Source of the DNA: Phytopseudomonas punonensis | Lineage (GTDB): Bacteria > Pseudomonadota > Gammaproteobacteria > Pseudomonadales > Pseudomonadaceae | DNA length: 53,519 nt | Direction of reading: 5' to 3' | Assembly (NCBI RefSeq): GCF_900142655.1 | Contig: NZ_FRBQ01000015.1 | Coordinates: forward strand, 1 to 53,519 | Shown: positions 1 through 7,881 of the stretch, piece by piece | How the letters are laid out: the number at the start of each line of letters is the position of its first letter | Position numbering within the stretch: position 1 is the stretch's first letter | Notes under the pieces: generated by a model | Told to the model about the DNA's origin: nothing | The model's input: only the letters and a program-made list of their open reading frames with translations | Database searches by the model: none | Translations under genes and position numbers: made by a program

Positions 1-271
1 CGGTAGCCTTTTTTAGGATCGCTTTCTCCCGTTCCAGTCGGTCGATCCTGGCTTCCAGCTCCTGGATTTTCTGCTGTTCGGGAGTCAATGCTTTGCTCTT
101 CGGGGTAACGCCCTGGCGCTCATCTTGGAGCTGTTTCACCCAGCGACGAAGCGCTGATTCAACCAGCCCCAGCGAGCGAGCTGCTTCGATATGGCTGTAG
201 CCCTGATCGAGCACCAGACCAGCGGCCTCTCGTTTGAAATCGGGCGTAAAGGAACGACGTTGCTTGGTCAT
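1..271 (-). CDS. IS3-family transposase OrfA, C-terminally cut by the window edge
   Basis: About 90 codons are open from the ATG at 271 to the window edge. The protein begins MTKQRRSFTPDFKREAAGLV, contains a helix-turn-helix region (SHIEAARSLGLVESALRRWV, about residues 26-45), and ends in a charged leucine-zipper-like stretch (IQELEARIDRLEREKAIL). This is the architecture of IS3-group OrfA proteins, which bind the element ends and oligomerise; in this family a -1 frameshift normally joins OrfA to the OrfB DDE integrase. The frameshift site and OrfB are outside the window. Confidence 0.85.
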   Translation of the reverse strand, partial: MTKQRRSFTPDFKREAAGLVLDQGYSHIEAARSLGLVESALRRWVKQLQDERQGVTPKSKALTPEQQKIQELEARIDRLEREKAILKKAT

Positions 272-336
272 CAGACACCTCTCTATGGCGAGTATTCTCG
301 CCCTAAATGGGTGTCCGGGATCAGTAGACCACTACA
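1..336 (-). mobile_element. IS3-family insertion sequence, left-end fragment (runs off the window)
   Basis: The first 336 bases look like the end of an IS3-family element read on the minus strand. The outer end is at about 336, where the minus strand reads TGTAGTGGTCTACTGATCCC, an IS3-type terminus beginning with TG. The OrfA reading frame starts 65 bases inside it. The rest of the element, including the OrfB integrase part and the other end, lies outside the window, so target duplication and completeness cannot be judged. The assignment rests on the OrfA protein and the terminus; the exact IS name is not determined. Confidence 0.75.
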
Positions 337-465
337 AGCAGACGCTCACCAGAGTCACGACCACGCTGGCTGTTGAATTATCCATCCTTTCAAACAAGCC
401 AGCTTCAGTTGCTGCCTGCTTCATGACATCCTTCGCGGCCAACCAATCTATTCAAGGATGATCCA

Positions 466-918
466 ATGAAGCCTCTTTACCTAGCAGCGACTGCTGCCCT
501 TCTCAGTGCCTGCGCCAGCCAGCCGTCAGGGCCAGTCGAGCCGGTTGCAGTCAACTCGACGTCGATCCAGGCCTTTCGTGATATCTGCCTGAAGAACGCT
601 CCGGACTTCGCGGGTTCTATCGCTGCTGCCAAGGCATACGGCGTCACTGAACTCGACGACCTTGGTTTCATGACTGCAGGCTTCACTGCAGACAAGAGCC
701 TAAGTGTTCAGCTCAAGCCGGGCGTGGAATGCGTAGTAACTACCGAAGAACAGAAGGACGATAGCCTGACTCGGCAATTTCTCAACGTTGTAGCCGAGAG
801 CGCCAACAGCCAGGTGCCGCGCTCGGTACCGGTAAAATTCGCGTTGGCTGGGCAAACCTTTATCGCGATGCACGACCGCCGCGGTGGTGAGGCTTTTGTA
901 CTGCTCAAAGCCAAGTAG
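466..918 (+). CDS. Small lipoprotein of unknown function
   Basis: 150 residues. The N-terminus MKPLYLAATAALLSAC is a lipoprotein signal with a lipobox ending at Cys16, so the protein is probably anchored to the inner or outer membrane facing the periplasm. The mature part is mixed alpha/beta with no motif I recognise; two further cysteines (in DICLKN and VECVVT) could form a disulfide. The start is supported by an AAGGA sequence about 8 bases upstream. It stands alone between the IS end and a clear terminator at 972-1000. No function is assigned. Confidence 0.75.
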   Translation: MKPLYLAATAALLSACASQPSGPVEPVAVNSTSIQAFRDICLKNAPDFAGSIAAAKAYGVTELDDLGFMTAGFTADKSLSVQLKPGVECVVTTEEQKDDSLTRQFLNVVAESANSQVPRSVPVKFALAGQTFIAMHDRRGGEAFVLLKAK

Positions 919-971
919 TAGGCATGTAGTGCGTTAGCCTACGTAGTGAGCACCAACACTTTTGGGAAGAA

Positions 972-1000
972 AGGGTTTGGCGAGAGCCAAGCCCTTTTTT
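972..1000 (+). terminator. Rho-independent terminator after the lipoprotein gene
   Basis: A 10-base stem (972-981 with 986-995, one G-T pair) with a GAGA loop is followed by a run of T. It lies 54 bases after the lipoprotein stop codon. Confidence 0.8.
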
Positions 1001-1016
1001 CCGTCTGAGCCTTTAA

Positions 1017-1385
1017 CTACCGGCACCACTGCGCCTCACACGGCACCCCATCGTTATTGCCATCCATCTTTACGCCTGGACAGTTACGCAGAAAGAAGGT
1101 CGCTTCTTCGCAGGAGCGCATTTGTGAGCAATGCGTGCGGCCGTCGCAGCGGTAAGTGGTGGCGGACTGAGCTGCGGAGGTGGAGCGTAGTGTTGTGTCA
1201 TTGTTGGCGAACGTCGGGATAAAGCGCTCCAGCGAGAATGCCGGGGCCGGCTGTTCGATGATGGGATTGCTGAGTACCGCGCCATTGGCACCGATATTAC
1301 TGATTACCGGGCTGGCGGGTGGTTTGAGGTAGAAGTGCCAGGCCGCAAAACCCAACGCCACTATCATGATCAGTTTCTTCATCAC
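1017..1385 (-). CDS. Excalibur-domain small membrane-anchored or exported protein
   Basis: 122 residues. The N-terminus (MMKKLIMIVALGFAAWHFYL) is an uncleaved signal anchor or signal peptide. The C-terminal 45 residues carry the Excalibur pattern: CDGRTHCSQMRSCEEA, then a DGNNDGVPCE loop resembling an EF-hand calcium-binding loop, with six cysteines in all. In other proteins this domain sits next to nucleases or cell-surface modules and is predicted to bind calcium; here it stands alone behind a linker. The second Met (1382) is an equally good start. It converges on the lipoprotein gene. Confidence 0.8.
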   Translation of the reverse strand: MMKKLIMIVALGFAAWHFYLKPPASPVISNIGANGAVLSNPIIEQPAPAFSLERFIPTFANNDTTLRSTSAAQSATTYRCDGRTHCSQMRSCEEATFFLRNCPGVKMDGNNDGVPCEAQWCR

Positions 1386-1482
1386 TGCATTCCATTGCTG
1401 TCAGGTTGCCTGGTGCAGAGCAGCATACCTTGCGATACCGCGAGGCTGGATGGAGTTGCACGAGCCGGCGGGCGCCACAAAC

Positions 1483-1512
1483 AAAAAAGGCTTGTCACCT
1501 GATAAGCCTTTT
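1483..1512 (-). terminator. Rho-independent terminator downstream of the 1533-1802 gene
   Basis: AAAAGGCTT (1485-1493) pairs with AAGCCTTTT (1504-1512) around a 10-base loop. Read on the minus strand, the stem ends in a T run, placing it just after the stop of the minus-strand gene that ends at 1533. Confidence 0.75.
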
Positions 1513-1532
1513 GCGCTGCCTGAGCACTGAAT

Positions 1533-1802
1533 CTAGATCACCAGAAACGCCGCGACGATCAGCGAAACCACGGCCACCACGCCGAGGATCAGCAATAGTC
1601 GGCTGGTATTTAAACGTGGGGCGATCAATTGCTGGGGTTGCAGTTGGGCGTAGGGAGTTGCGGTGGCGAGCTTGAGCGGACGTTGAATTCTCAGCACGTT
1701 GCTGACTTTTGATGAGGGTTGGGCTTTGAAGTTATCCCATGAGGCGCCATGCCCCTGCTTTTGGCGGCCTTCGCGCCACCACTCTCGGTCTTCCGGTCCC
1801 AT
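1533..1802 (-). CDS. Small protein with a single C-terminal membrane segment, unknown function
   Basis: 89 residues. The N-terminal two thirds are hydrophilic (starting MGPEDREWWREGRQKQG). The last 24 residues are a hydrophobic helix (LLLILGVVAVVSLIVAAFLV) ending almost at the stop, a tail-anchor-like topology with the body in the cytoplasm. An AGGAGG Shine-Dalgarno sequence 8 bases before the ATG strongly supports the gene, and a terminator follows at 1483-1512. Its start lies two bases after the stop of a possible 74-codon gene, so the two may be co-transcribed. I do not recognise the family. Confidence 0.7.
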   Translation of the reverse strand: MGPEDREWWREGRQKQGHGASWDNFKAQPSSKVSNVLRIQRPLKLATATPYAQLQPQQLIAPRLNTSRLLLILGVVAVVSLIVAAFLVI

Positions 1803-1804
1803 GA

Positions 1805-2029
1805 TTAAGCCCTCCTGGCTGTTGCTGATCTATCCAATTGATCAATCAGAGCGGCATTGGCATCCGCAAGTTCAGTGTACGCCCGGAAACCGTTTCGTGC
1901 GGTCTGCTGTGCGACTTTTGTGCGCCCTGTCAGATGACCGGCCACTCTGGCGCCATGTCGGGTGTAGCGGCACAATCCACGCTCCCCTGCCCGCCTGAAC
2001 GCCAGCCGTGAATACCCTCGCCTTTCCAT
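1805..2029 (-). CDS. Possible 74-residue basic protein, unknown function
   Basis: This open frame ends two bases before the AGGAGG-driven gene at 1802. The product starts MERRGYSRLAFRRAGERGLC and is rich in arginine and alanine, ending in a helical stretch (YTELADANAALIDQL). No obvious ribosome binding site precedes the ATG at 2029. Its first 22 bases overlap head-to-head with the GTG assumed for the sensor kinase at 2008; a later kinase start at the GTG at 2059 would remove the overlap. It is included because the 200 bases hold nothing else and the frame is followed tightly by a supported gene. Confidence 0.4.
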   Translation of the reverse strand: MERRGYSRLAFRRAGERGLCRYTRHGARVAGHLTGRTKVAQQTARNGFRAYTELADANAALIDQLDRSATARRA

Positions 2030-5000
2030 ATATCCGCCAACTGTCCTTTGGGGTACGGGTGTGTTGCGCCTGGTTGTTGGCGGGGCTGCTCGGGTTAACG
2101 GCTCTGGCCGAGCCGCTGGCCATGCGTGAGCACCATCGCTGGACCATGGCGGATGACGACGGCCCCAATCAGGTTGGGGCGCTGGCCCAGACCCGCGACG
2201 GCTATCTGTGGCTCGGCAGCGACAGCGGGCTGCTGCGTTTCGATGGTTTCGATTTCGTCGACTACCAACCGGATAGCGATCAGCCTCTAGGCACGGTAGC
2301 CAGCCTGCTGGCAGTGGACGACGGTTTGTGGGTCGGCTTGCGTGCTGGTGGCGCACGACTGATTCAGGGACGCGAGACGCGCAGTTACCCAGCAGGCCAG
2401 GGCTTACCTGGCGGCGCTCTGTACGGGCTGGCACGTGACCACGAAGGCGCGATCTGGGCAGCAGCCCATGAGGGGCTGGCACGCTTCAAGGGCCATACCT
2501 GGGCGACCATCGACGATGCTCAGGGCTTTACCGCCAGCAGCGCTCGCGCCGTGTTCGTCGATCGCGCCGGTACGGTGTGGGCCGCCAGCGGTAATCACCT
2601 GTATCAACGCCCCGCCGGCACCCAACGATTTACCGAAGTGGCTGACGGCCTCGATTGGGCCAGTCAGATCGCCCAGGCGGCGGATGGCTCGATCTGGATT
2701 GCCGAACGCTATGTGAATCGGCTGCACCGCGTGATTCCCGGTACACGGCCGCACCTGCAGACGCAAACGGTGGATGCACCCATCAATGGCCTGCTGTTCG
2801 ATAGTGCTGGCGGGCTGTGGACCAGCACACCGGGAGATGGCCTGCGCCGCTACCCGAACGCTGACATGCCGCTGAACCTCGCAGACGCCGAACGCGTTAC
2901 CCGCACGCAAGGGCTGAGCGCCGACTACCTGTGGCCGCTACTGGAGGATCGCGACGGCACCGTGTGGGCCGGCAGCAACGCCGGGCTCGACCGCTTTCGG
3001 CTGCGCGAGCTGAACCCTGCGCCACTGCCACCCGGAACGCTGAACGCTGCTCTGGCGGTGGCCGCTGACGGCGCGCTCTGGGCGGCCAGTGGCAACCGTG
3101 GGCTGCTGCGCCAGCACAACGAAGCCCTGCAGCACTGGTCGATAGCCGAGCCGGTTACCAGCCTGATTGCCGATAGCCATGATGGCGTCTGGGCCGGCGG
3201 CCCCCATGGCATCTGGCACGCCACGCCAGCAGGGGTGACATTGCAGGCAAAGCTGCCTGAGCAGGCGGCAGACGATGCAGCAGTGCGGGCAATGGTCGTG
3301 GCCGCTGATAAGAGCCTGTGGGTGTCGATCAACGGGCTCGGGCTGTTCGTGTTGCGCGGTGACCAGTGGCGCGCGCTAAAAGGCCCGGATGCGATGCCAA
3401 GCCAGCTGATGCCGGTCAACGCAGGCAGCGACGAAGAAGGCCGGCTGTGGTTCGGCTACCGCGATAATCTGCTGATCAGCTACCGGGGCGAGCAGATGCG
3501 CCAGTGGGCCTCGGCCGATGGTTTGCAGATTGGCCATGTCACCGCGCAGCTGCACCACGGCGGTATTTCTTGGTTCGGCGGTCAGCATGGTTTGGCGCGT
3601 TTCGACGGCGCGCGCTTCCAGATGCTGCAATTACCGGCCAACGGCCAGTTCGACAACATCTATGCACTACTGCCGGGTCACGATGGCGACCTGTGGGTGC
3701 ATGGCAAGGGCGGCATCATGCTGTTGCCGGCCGCCGAAGTGCATCGCGCGCTGGCCGAGCCGGGTTATCGCCTGCGTTACCGAACCGTCAGCCTGGACGG
3801 TAGCTTGGCCAACGACCCTTACCGCCTGCTGCCTCTGCCTACTGGTGTGGTGGGCGCCGATGGACAGTTGTGGTTTTCCACCAGCGCGGGAGTGAACCTG
3901 CTCGACCCGGCGCGCCAGCCTGCAGTTGCTCCCTTGCCGCCGGTTGTCATCGAGAACGTACTGGTCGATGGTGTGCCGCAACCGCGGCCAGGCGTTTTGC
4001 AGCTGCCAGCCGACGCCCAGCGCCTGGTGATCGACTACACGGCATTGAGCCTGCGGGCGCCACAGAGCCTGTCTTTCCGCTATCGGCTAGCCGGTTACGA
4101 GCGTGACTGGATCGAAGCCGGGCGCCAGCGGCGCGCTACCTACACAGCGTTGCCGGCAGGTGATTTCCGCTTCGAAGTACAGGTATTCGATCAGGGCGGC
4201 GGCGAGCCTGCCGCCCCCACAGTGCTGGCCTTCAGCGTGGCACAGGTGTTTTACCTGCGGCCGATCTTCTATCTACCGATGACAGCTGCGCTGCTGCTCG
4301 CCCTGTGGTGGCTGCACCGCCGCGTGGTGCGCCGCGACAGGCTGCGCGTGCAACTGCAATTGCAAGCCCAGCAGGACGAGCGCGAACGCATCGCTCGCGA
4401 ACTGCATGACACACTGCTGCAAAGCCTGCAGGGGCTGATGCTGCGCTTCCAGGCCGCTGCCAACACCTTGGCCGCTGACCACCCGGCACGCGCGCGGCTG
4501 GAGCACGCGCTGGATCGCGCCGATGACGTGATGAACGAGGGCCGCGAGCGCCTGCAACAGCTTCGTCAGGCTGGAACAGATGACGGTAACCTGGCAGCCG
4601 AGCTCGCCGAGCATGGCAGCAAGCTGGATGAGCCCGGCATCACCTTCAACCTTCAAGTACAGGGTGAGCCACGCGCGCTGACTGCAGCAGTGCATGACGC
4701 AGCGTACCGCATCGCCGTCGAAGCAATCGGCAATGCCGTGCGCCATGCAGCAGCGCGGCAGATAGCAGTGACGCTGATCTATGGTGCGCAGCGTTTCAGC
4801 CTGCGTATCGGCGACGATGGCCAGGGCATCGCGACACCTTACGCCTCGGCCGAAGGCAAGCCGGCGCGCTGGGGCATTCGTGGTATGCACGAGCGCGCGA
4901 CACAGATCGGTGGCACGCTTGAGGTTAAGGCTACCGATGCCGGCGGTACCCGCGTGGAGCTGCAGCTCGACGCGGCGCTGGCTTATATCGACCAGCGCCG

Positions 5001-5052
5001 ACAAACCTGGCGCCGCTGGATCGCGCGCCTACTAAGGAGAGACGATGCATGA
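2008..5052 (+). CDS. Propeller-type sensor histidine kinase (Reg_prop / Y_Y_Y / HisKA_3 / HATPase_c)
   Basis: 1014 residues. Order of parts: signal sequence (about 1-37); a long run of two-component-propeller repeats (about 45-670), each with a GYLWLGSDSGLLRFD-like motif, predicted to form periplasmic beta-propellers; a Y_Y_Y domain (about 675-735); one membrane helix (about 751-770); a HisKA_3 dimerisation box ERIARELHDTLLQSLQ with the phospho-acceptor His at about 800; and a HATPase domain (EAIGNAVRHA N-box, DDGQGI G1 box, WGIRGMHERA). It should sense an extracytoplasmic signal and phosphorylate the response regulator whose ATG overlaps its stop by four bases. The ligand is unknown. No good ribosome site precedes the GTG at 2008; the in-frame GTG at 2059, with GGGG five bases upstream, is an alternative start that still keeps a signal sequence. 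Confidence 0.9.
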   Translation: MNTLAFPYIRQLSFGVRVCCAWLLAGLLGLTALAEPLAMREHHRWTMADDDGPNQVGALAQTRDGYLWLGSDSGLLRFDGFDFVDYQPDSDQPLGTVASLLAVDDGLWVGLRAGGARLIQGRETRSYPAGQGLPGGALYGLARDHEGAIWAAAHEGLARFKGHTWATIDDAQGFTASSARAVFVDRAGTVWAASGNHLYQRPAGTQRFTEVADGLDWASQIAQAADGSIWIAERYVNRLHRVIPGTRPHLQTQTVDAPINGLLFDSAGGLWTSTPGDGLRRYPNADMPLNLADAERVTRTQGLSADYLWPLLEDRDGTVWAGSNAGLDRFRLRELNPAPLPPGTLNAALAVAADGALWAASGNRGLLRQHNEALQHWSIAEPVTSLIADSHDGVWAGGPHGIWHATPAGVTLQAKLPEQAADDAAVRAMVVAADKSLWVSINGLGLFVLRGDQWRALKGPDAMPSQLMPVNAGSDEEGRLWFGYRDNLLISYRGEQMRQWASADGLQIGHVTAQLHHGGISWFGGQHGLARFDGARFQMLQLPANGQFDNIYALLPGHDGDLWVHGKGGIMLLPAAEVHRALAEPGYRLRYRTVSLDGSLANDPYRLLPLPTGVVGADGQLWFSTSAGVNLLDPARQPAVAPLPPVVIENVLVDGVPQPRPGVLQLPADAQRLVIDYTALSLRAPQSLSFRYRLAGYERDWIEAGRQRRATYTALPAGDFRFEVQVFDQGGGEPAAPTVLAFSVAQVFYLRPIFYLPMTAALLLALWWLHRRVVRRDRLRVQLQLQAQQDERERIARELHDTLLQSLQGLMLRFQAAANTLAADHPARARLEHALDRADDVMNEGRERLQQLRQAGTDDGNLAAELAEHGSKLDEPGITFNLQVQGEPRALTAAVHDAAYRIAVEAIGNAVRHAAARQIAVTLIYGAQRFSLRIGDDGQGIATPYASAEGKPARWGIRGMHERATQIGGTLEVKATDAGGTRVELQLDAALAYIDQRRQTWRRWIARLLRRDDA

Positions 5053-5681
5053 GCGACGCCCCCATCCGCCTGCTAGTGGTCGATGACCATCCCCTGCTGC
5101 GCGAAGGAATCGCCGCCGTGCTTGAGGCTCACCCGGACATCGAGCTGGTTGGTGAAGCCGCCAACGGCGAGCAGGCCGTGCAGCGCTACGCCGAGCTACG
5201 TCCTGATGTGACCCTGATGGATCTGCAGATGCCCGGTCTCAATGGCACCGAGGCGATCCGAGCGATTCGCGGGCAATTCGCCGATGCCTGCATTGCCGTG
5301 CTCACCACCTACAGCGGCGACGCCCGCGCCTTGCAAGCCGTACAGGCCGGCGCCCGTGGCTATCTGCTCAAGAGCATGTTGCGCAAGGAGCTGCTCAGCG
5401 CCATCCATAGCCTGGCCGCCGGCAAGCGCTACTTCCCGGAACCGATCGCCAGCGAGCTGCTCGACGCCATCGCCGAGGACGGCCTCACCCCGCGGGAAAT
5501 CCAGGTGCTCGAACGCGCGGCACAGGGCCTGGGCAACGGCGATATCGCCACGCAACTGGCGATTTGCGAAGACACGGTCAAAGGCCACATGCGCAGCATC
5601 ATGACCAAGCTCAAGGCGCGCAACCGCACCCATGCGGTGAGCATCGCCCTGCAGCGCGGCATCATCGACGGCTGGCAGTAG
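5049..5681 (+). CDS. NarL/LuxR-family response regulator
   Basis: 210 residues. The receiver domain (1-120) has the acidic pair VDDH at 11-14, the phosphorylation Asp58 in LMDLQMPG and the switch region near LTTYSG, with Lys in YLLKS. The output domain (about 147-205) is a LuxR-type helix-turn-helix starting LTPREIQVLERAAQGLGN and ending KLKARNRTHAVSIA. The ATG overlaps the kinase stop codon (ATGA), so the pair is translationally coupled and is the cognate regulator of the propeller kinase. Targets are unknown; the neighbouring regulator genes are candidates. Confidence 0.95.
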   Translation: MSDAPIRLLVVDDHPLLREGIAAVLEAHPDIELVGEAANGEQAVQRYAELRPDVTLMDLQMPGLNGTEAIRAIRGQFADACIAVLTTYSGDARALQAVQAGARGYLLKSMLRKELLSAIHSLAAGKRYFPEPIASELLDAIAEDGLTPREIQVLERAAQGLGNGDIATQLAICEDTVKGHMRSIMTKLKARNRTHAVSIALQRGIIDGWQ

Positions 5682-5812
5682 CGCCCGGCCGAGCGTTAGA
5701 CGGCGGCTTAACCTTAATTAACATTACGCAACTCGCCGCCACCGCCCCGCTCTTCAACAATCCCTGCTGCCCCGCGACACGATGTCGCCCGGGCGCCAGT
5801 CGGGATATCAGC

Positions 5813-6217
5813 ATGAAGACCATCCAGGGTTCCGCACATTCGCCAACGTCGGCCAGCAAACTCGCCGACTGGCAGGAAGACATCGCCAAGCAACTGATGC
5901 TGGCCAATCTGGATGCCGGCATATCGGTCGCCGAAGTGGCCGAGGCCTGCGCCCTGTCACGCAGCCACTTCACCCGCAAGTTCAAGGAAAGCACCCTCCT
6001 GTCGCCCCACGTATGGTTGCGCCAGCAGCGGGTGGGCAAGGCCATGGCGTTGCTGCGCCATTCGCAATTGTCCCTGACGCAGGTCGCCATGGAGTGCGGC
6101 TTCTTCGACCAGGCGCATTTCTGCCGGGTGTTCGCCCGCAGCCAGGGTATGACGCCGCTGGCCTTCAAGCGCCAGCATCAGGCCCAGCCAGCCGACCTGC
6201 CACGCGTCGCTTGCTAG
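5813..6217 (+). CDS. AraC-family regulator consisting of the DNA-binding domain only
   Basis: 134 residues starting MKTIQGSAHSPTSASKLADW. Almost the whole protein is the double helix-turn-helix AraC domain: first HTH ISVAEVAEACALSRSHFTRKF, second SLTQVAMECGFFDQAHFCRVF, followed by the usual GMTPLAFKRQ tail. There is no ligand-binding domain, as in the SoxS/MarA-like size class, so activity is probably set by its amount. A 130-base gap separates it from the response regulator and can hold its promoter. It converges, seven bases apart, on the STAND regulator gene. Confidence 0.85.
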   Translation: MKTIQGSAHSPTSASKLADWQEDIAKQLMLANLDAGISVAEVAEACALSRSHFTRKFKESTLLSPHVWLRQQRVGKAMALLRHSQLSLTQVAMECGFFDQAHFCRVFARSQGMTPLAFKRQHQAQPADLPRVAC

Positions 6218-6224
6218 TCGGCGC

Positions 6225-7670
6225 CTAGGCGAGCGCCGGAGTGTCCCAGGCACTGGCGAGCGCCGCTTCACGTGCCTTCTCGCGGGCGAAGGCGCGGGTG
6301 CAGCCGAGCATGTGGTAATAGACCAGCCCGCCATCGCGCCGCAGACCAATCAGCGAAAGCGCCACCAGGCGCGCCACGGCAGCGCATCGCCCGGTGTCGC
6401 TGACCTGCACATCGGCCAGGGCCTGCTGCGCATCCGCCACCGTGAAGTACGCGTCGCAACGCGCCAGCCCTTGCAGGCAGCGACGCTGCTCGGCGCTGAG
6501 CAGCGCGTAGCTCCACTCCAGCGAGGCCAGCAGACTGGCATGCCGGGCCGGCGTGCTGCGCCGCCCGAGCAGGCTCAGGTAACTGTGGTTGGCGAGCTGG
6601 GCAAGAATGCCGTCCAGGCTCTGTACATCGAGCTGGGCCGCGGCCAGCTCGATGGCCAGCGGCAGACCGTCCAGCCGCCAGCACAGCTCGGCTACCTGCG
6701 GCACATCGCTTTCCCGCAGTCGGAAATCCGCCTGGCGCGCCCGTGCCCGGCGCACGAACAGCTTCACCGCCGGATAACGCAGCGCTGCGGCCAGGCGCAG
6801 GTGGCTGCCCAGCGGCGGTGACTCCAGGGGCGCCAGCGGCTGCACGTATTCCTCGGCGGTCCGCAGCGCCTCGCGGCTGGTAGCCAGGATGTGCAGCCTG
6901 GGAGCGGCCTGCAGCAGCGCCTCGCTGAGTGCGGCGCAGGCATCCACCAGATGCTCGCAATTGTCCATCAGCACCAGCATGTGCCGGTTGGCCAGGGTGG
7001 CCTGCAGATGGGCCTGGGCATCGACGCCTTCGGGCACCGCGATGCCCATTTCCGAGGCCAGGGTAGCGGCCAGTTGCGCCGGCTCGGCGAGGGTTGCCAG
7101 GTCGGCAAAACGCACACCATCGGCGAAGTGGCCGAGCTGCTGCTGGGCGACGCGCAGCGCCACGGTGGTCTTGCCGACTCCGCCGGGGCCGATCAGGGTG
7201 ATATGCCGGCGCGTGTGCAGGCGGCGGGTCAGCTCGTCGATCAGCCGCTGGCGCCCCTCGATGCGCACCGCCCGGCCCGGCAGGTTGGGCAGCTCGCGGG
7301 GCGTACGCGGCGTCTCGCTCCCGGCCTGACTGACCTGCTCGACGTGGGCAACGAAGCTGTAGCCACGCTGGCGGACGTTGGTGATGTAGTCCCGCGATTG
7401 CGGGCACACGCCGAGTACCCGGCGCAGCGCGGAGATGTGTACGCGCAGGTTGATCTCTTCGACGAAGGTTCTTGGCCACACCTGGGCGATGATCGCCTCC
7501 TTGCTGACGATCTTGCCGGCGCTTTCCACCAGCACCAGCAGGATGTCCAGGGCCCGGGCGCCAATCGGCAGTGGCCGCTCGCCGTCGAGCAACAGACGAC
7601 GCTGGGGGTGCAACTCGAAGCGGCCGAAGCGCAGGACGGTATCGCTGCCATTGGATTGGAGATCGCGCAT
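6225..7670 (-). CDS. Winged-helix DNA-binding / STAND (NB-ARC-like) ATPase regulator
   Basis: 481 residues. Residues about 12-110 form an OmpR-type winged helix (ending ITNVRQRGYSFVAHV), but there is no receiver domain. Residues about 125-420 are a STAND NTPase: Walker A GPGGVGKTT, Walker B-like LVLMDNCEHL, the ATSRE sensor motif (LHILATSREALR) and GLPLAIELAA. The C-terminal region is short and lacks the long TPR/WD arrays of many relatives. Such proteins act as ATP-dependent switches that bind DNA as oligomers once a ligand is sensed. A Fur-like palindrome lies 80 bases upstream. The ATG at 7670 has an AGGA only one base away, so the exact start is uncertain. Confidence 0.85.
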   Translation of the reverse strand: MRDLQSNGSDTVLRFGRFELHPQRRLLLDGERPLPIGARALDILLVLVESAGKIVSKEAIIAQVWPRTFVEEINLRVHISALRRVLGVCPQSRDYITNVRQRGYSFVAHVEQVSQAGSETPRTPRELPNLPGRAVRIEGRQRLIDELTRRLHTRRHITLIGPGGVGKTTVALRVAQQQLGHFADGVRFADLATLAEPAQLAATLASEMGIAVPEGVDAQAHLQATLANRHMLVLMDNCEHLVDACAALSEALLQAAPRLHILATSREALRTAEEYVQPLAPLESPPLGSHLRLAAALRYPAVKLFVRRARARQADFRLRESDVPQVAELCWRLDGLPLAIELAAAQLDVQSLDGILAQLANHSYLSLLGRRSTPARHASLLASLEWSYALLSAEQRRCLQGLARCDAYFTVADAQQALADVQVSDTGRCAAVARLVALSLIGLRRDGGLVYYHMLGCTRAFAREKAREAALASAWDTPALA

Positions 7671-7750
7671 GTCCTGTTCAGCATCCCGCCATGCCGGACG
7701 TCACCCATCGGGTCTCGGCTGCTCGGCGCTTTGCCGCTCCTGTTCTGATA

Positions 7751-7765
7751 AGAGAATCATTCTCT
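7751..7765. promoter_or_regulatory. Candidate Fur box upstream of the STAND regulator
   Basis: AGAGAATCATTCTCT is a perfect 7-1-7 palindrome matching the GAGAATnATTCTC form of Pseudomonas Fur sites, preceded by TGATA. It lies 81 bases upstream of the STAND regulator start. The neighbouring gene on the other side ends at 7882 and points away, so the regulator at 7670 is the likely target. Function is inferred from the motif only. Confidence 0.5.
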
Positions 7766-7881
7766 ACCGTTCGTCTGCCCGGCGACATCGGCACGGGGGG
7801 GCGGATTCGGCCATCGCGGTGCGCAACTCGGACAACCGACGAAACGCTCTATCACGGGTATCGCGGCCCTGTGCCAGCGGA

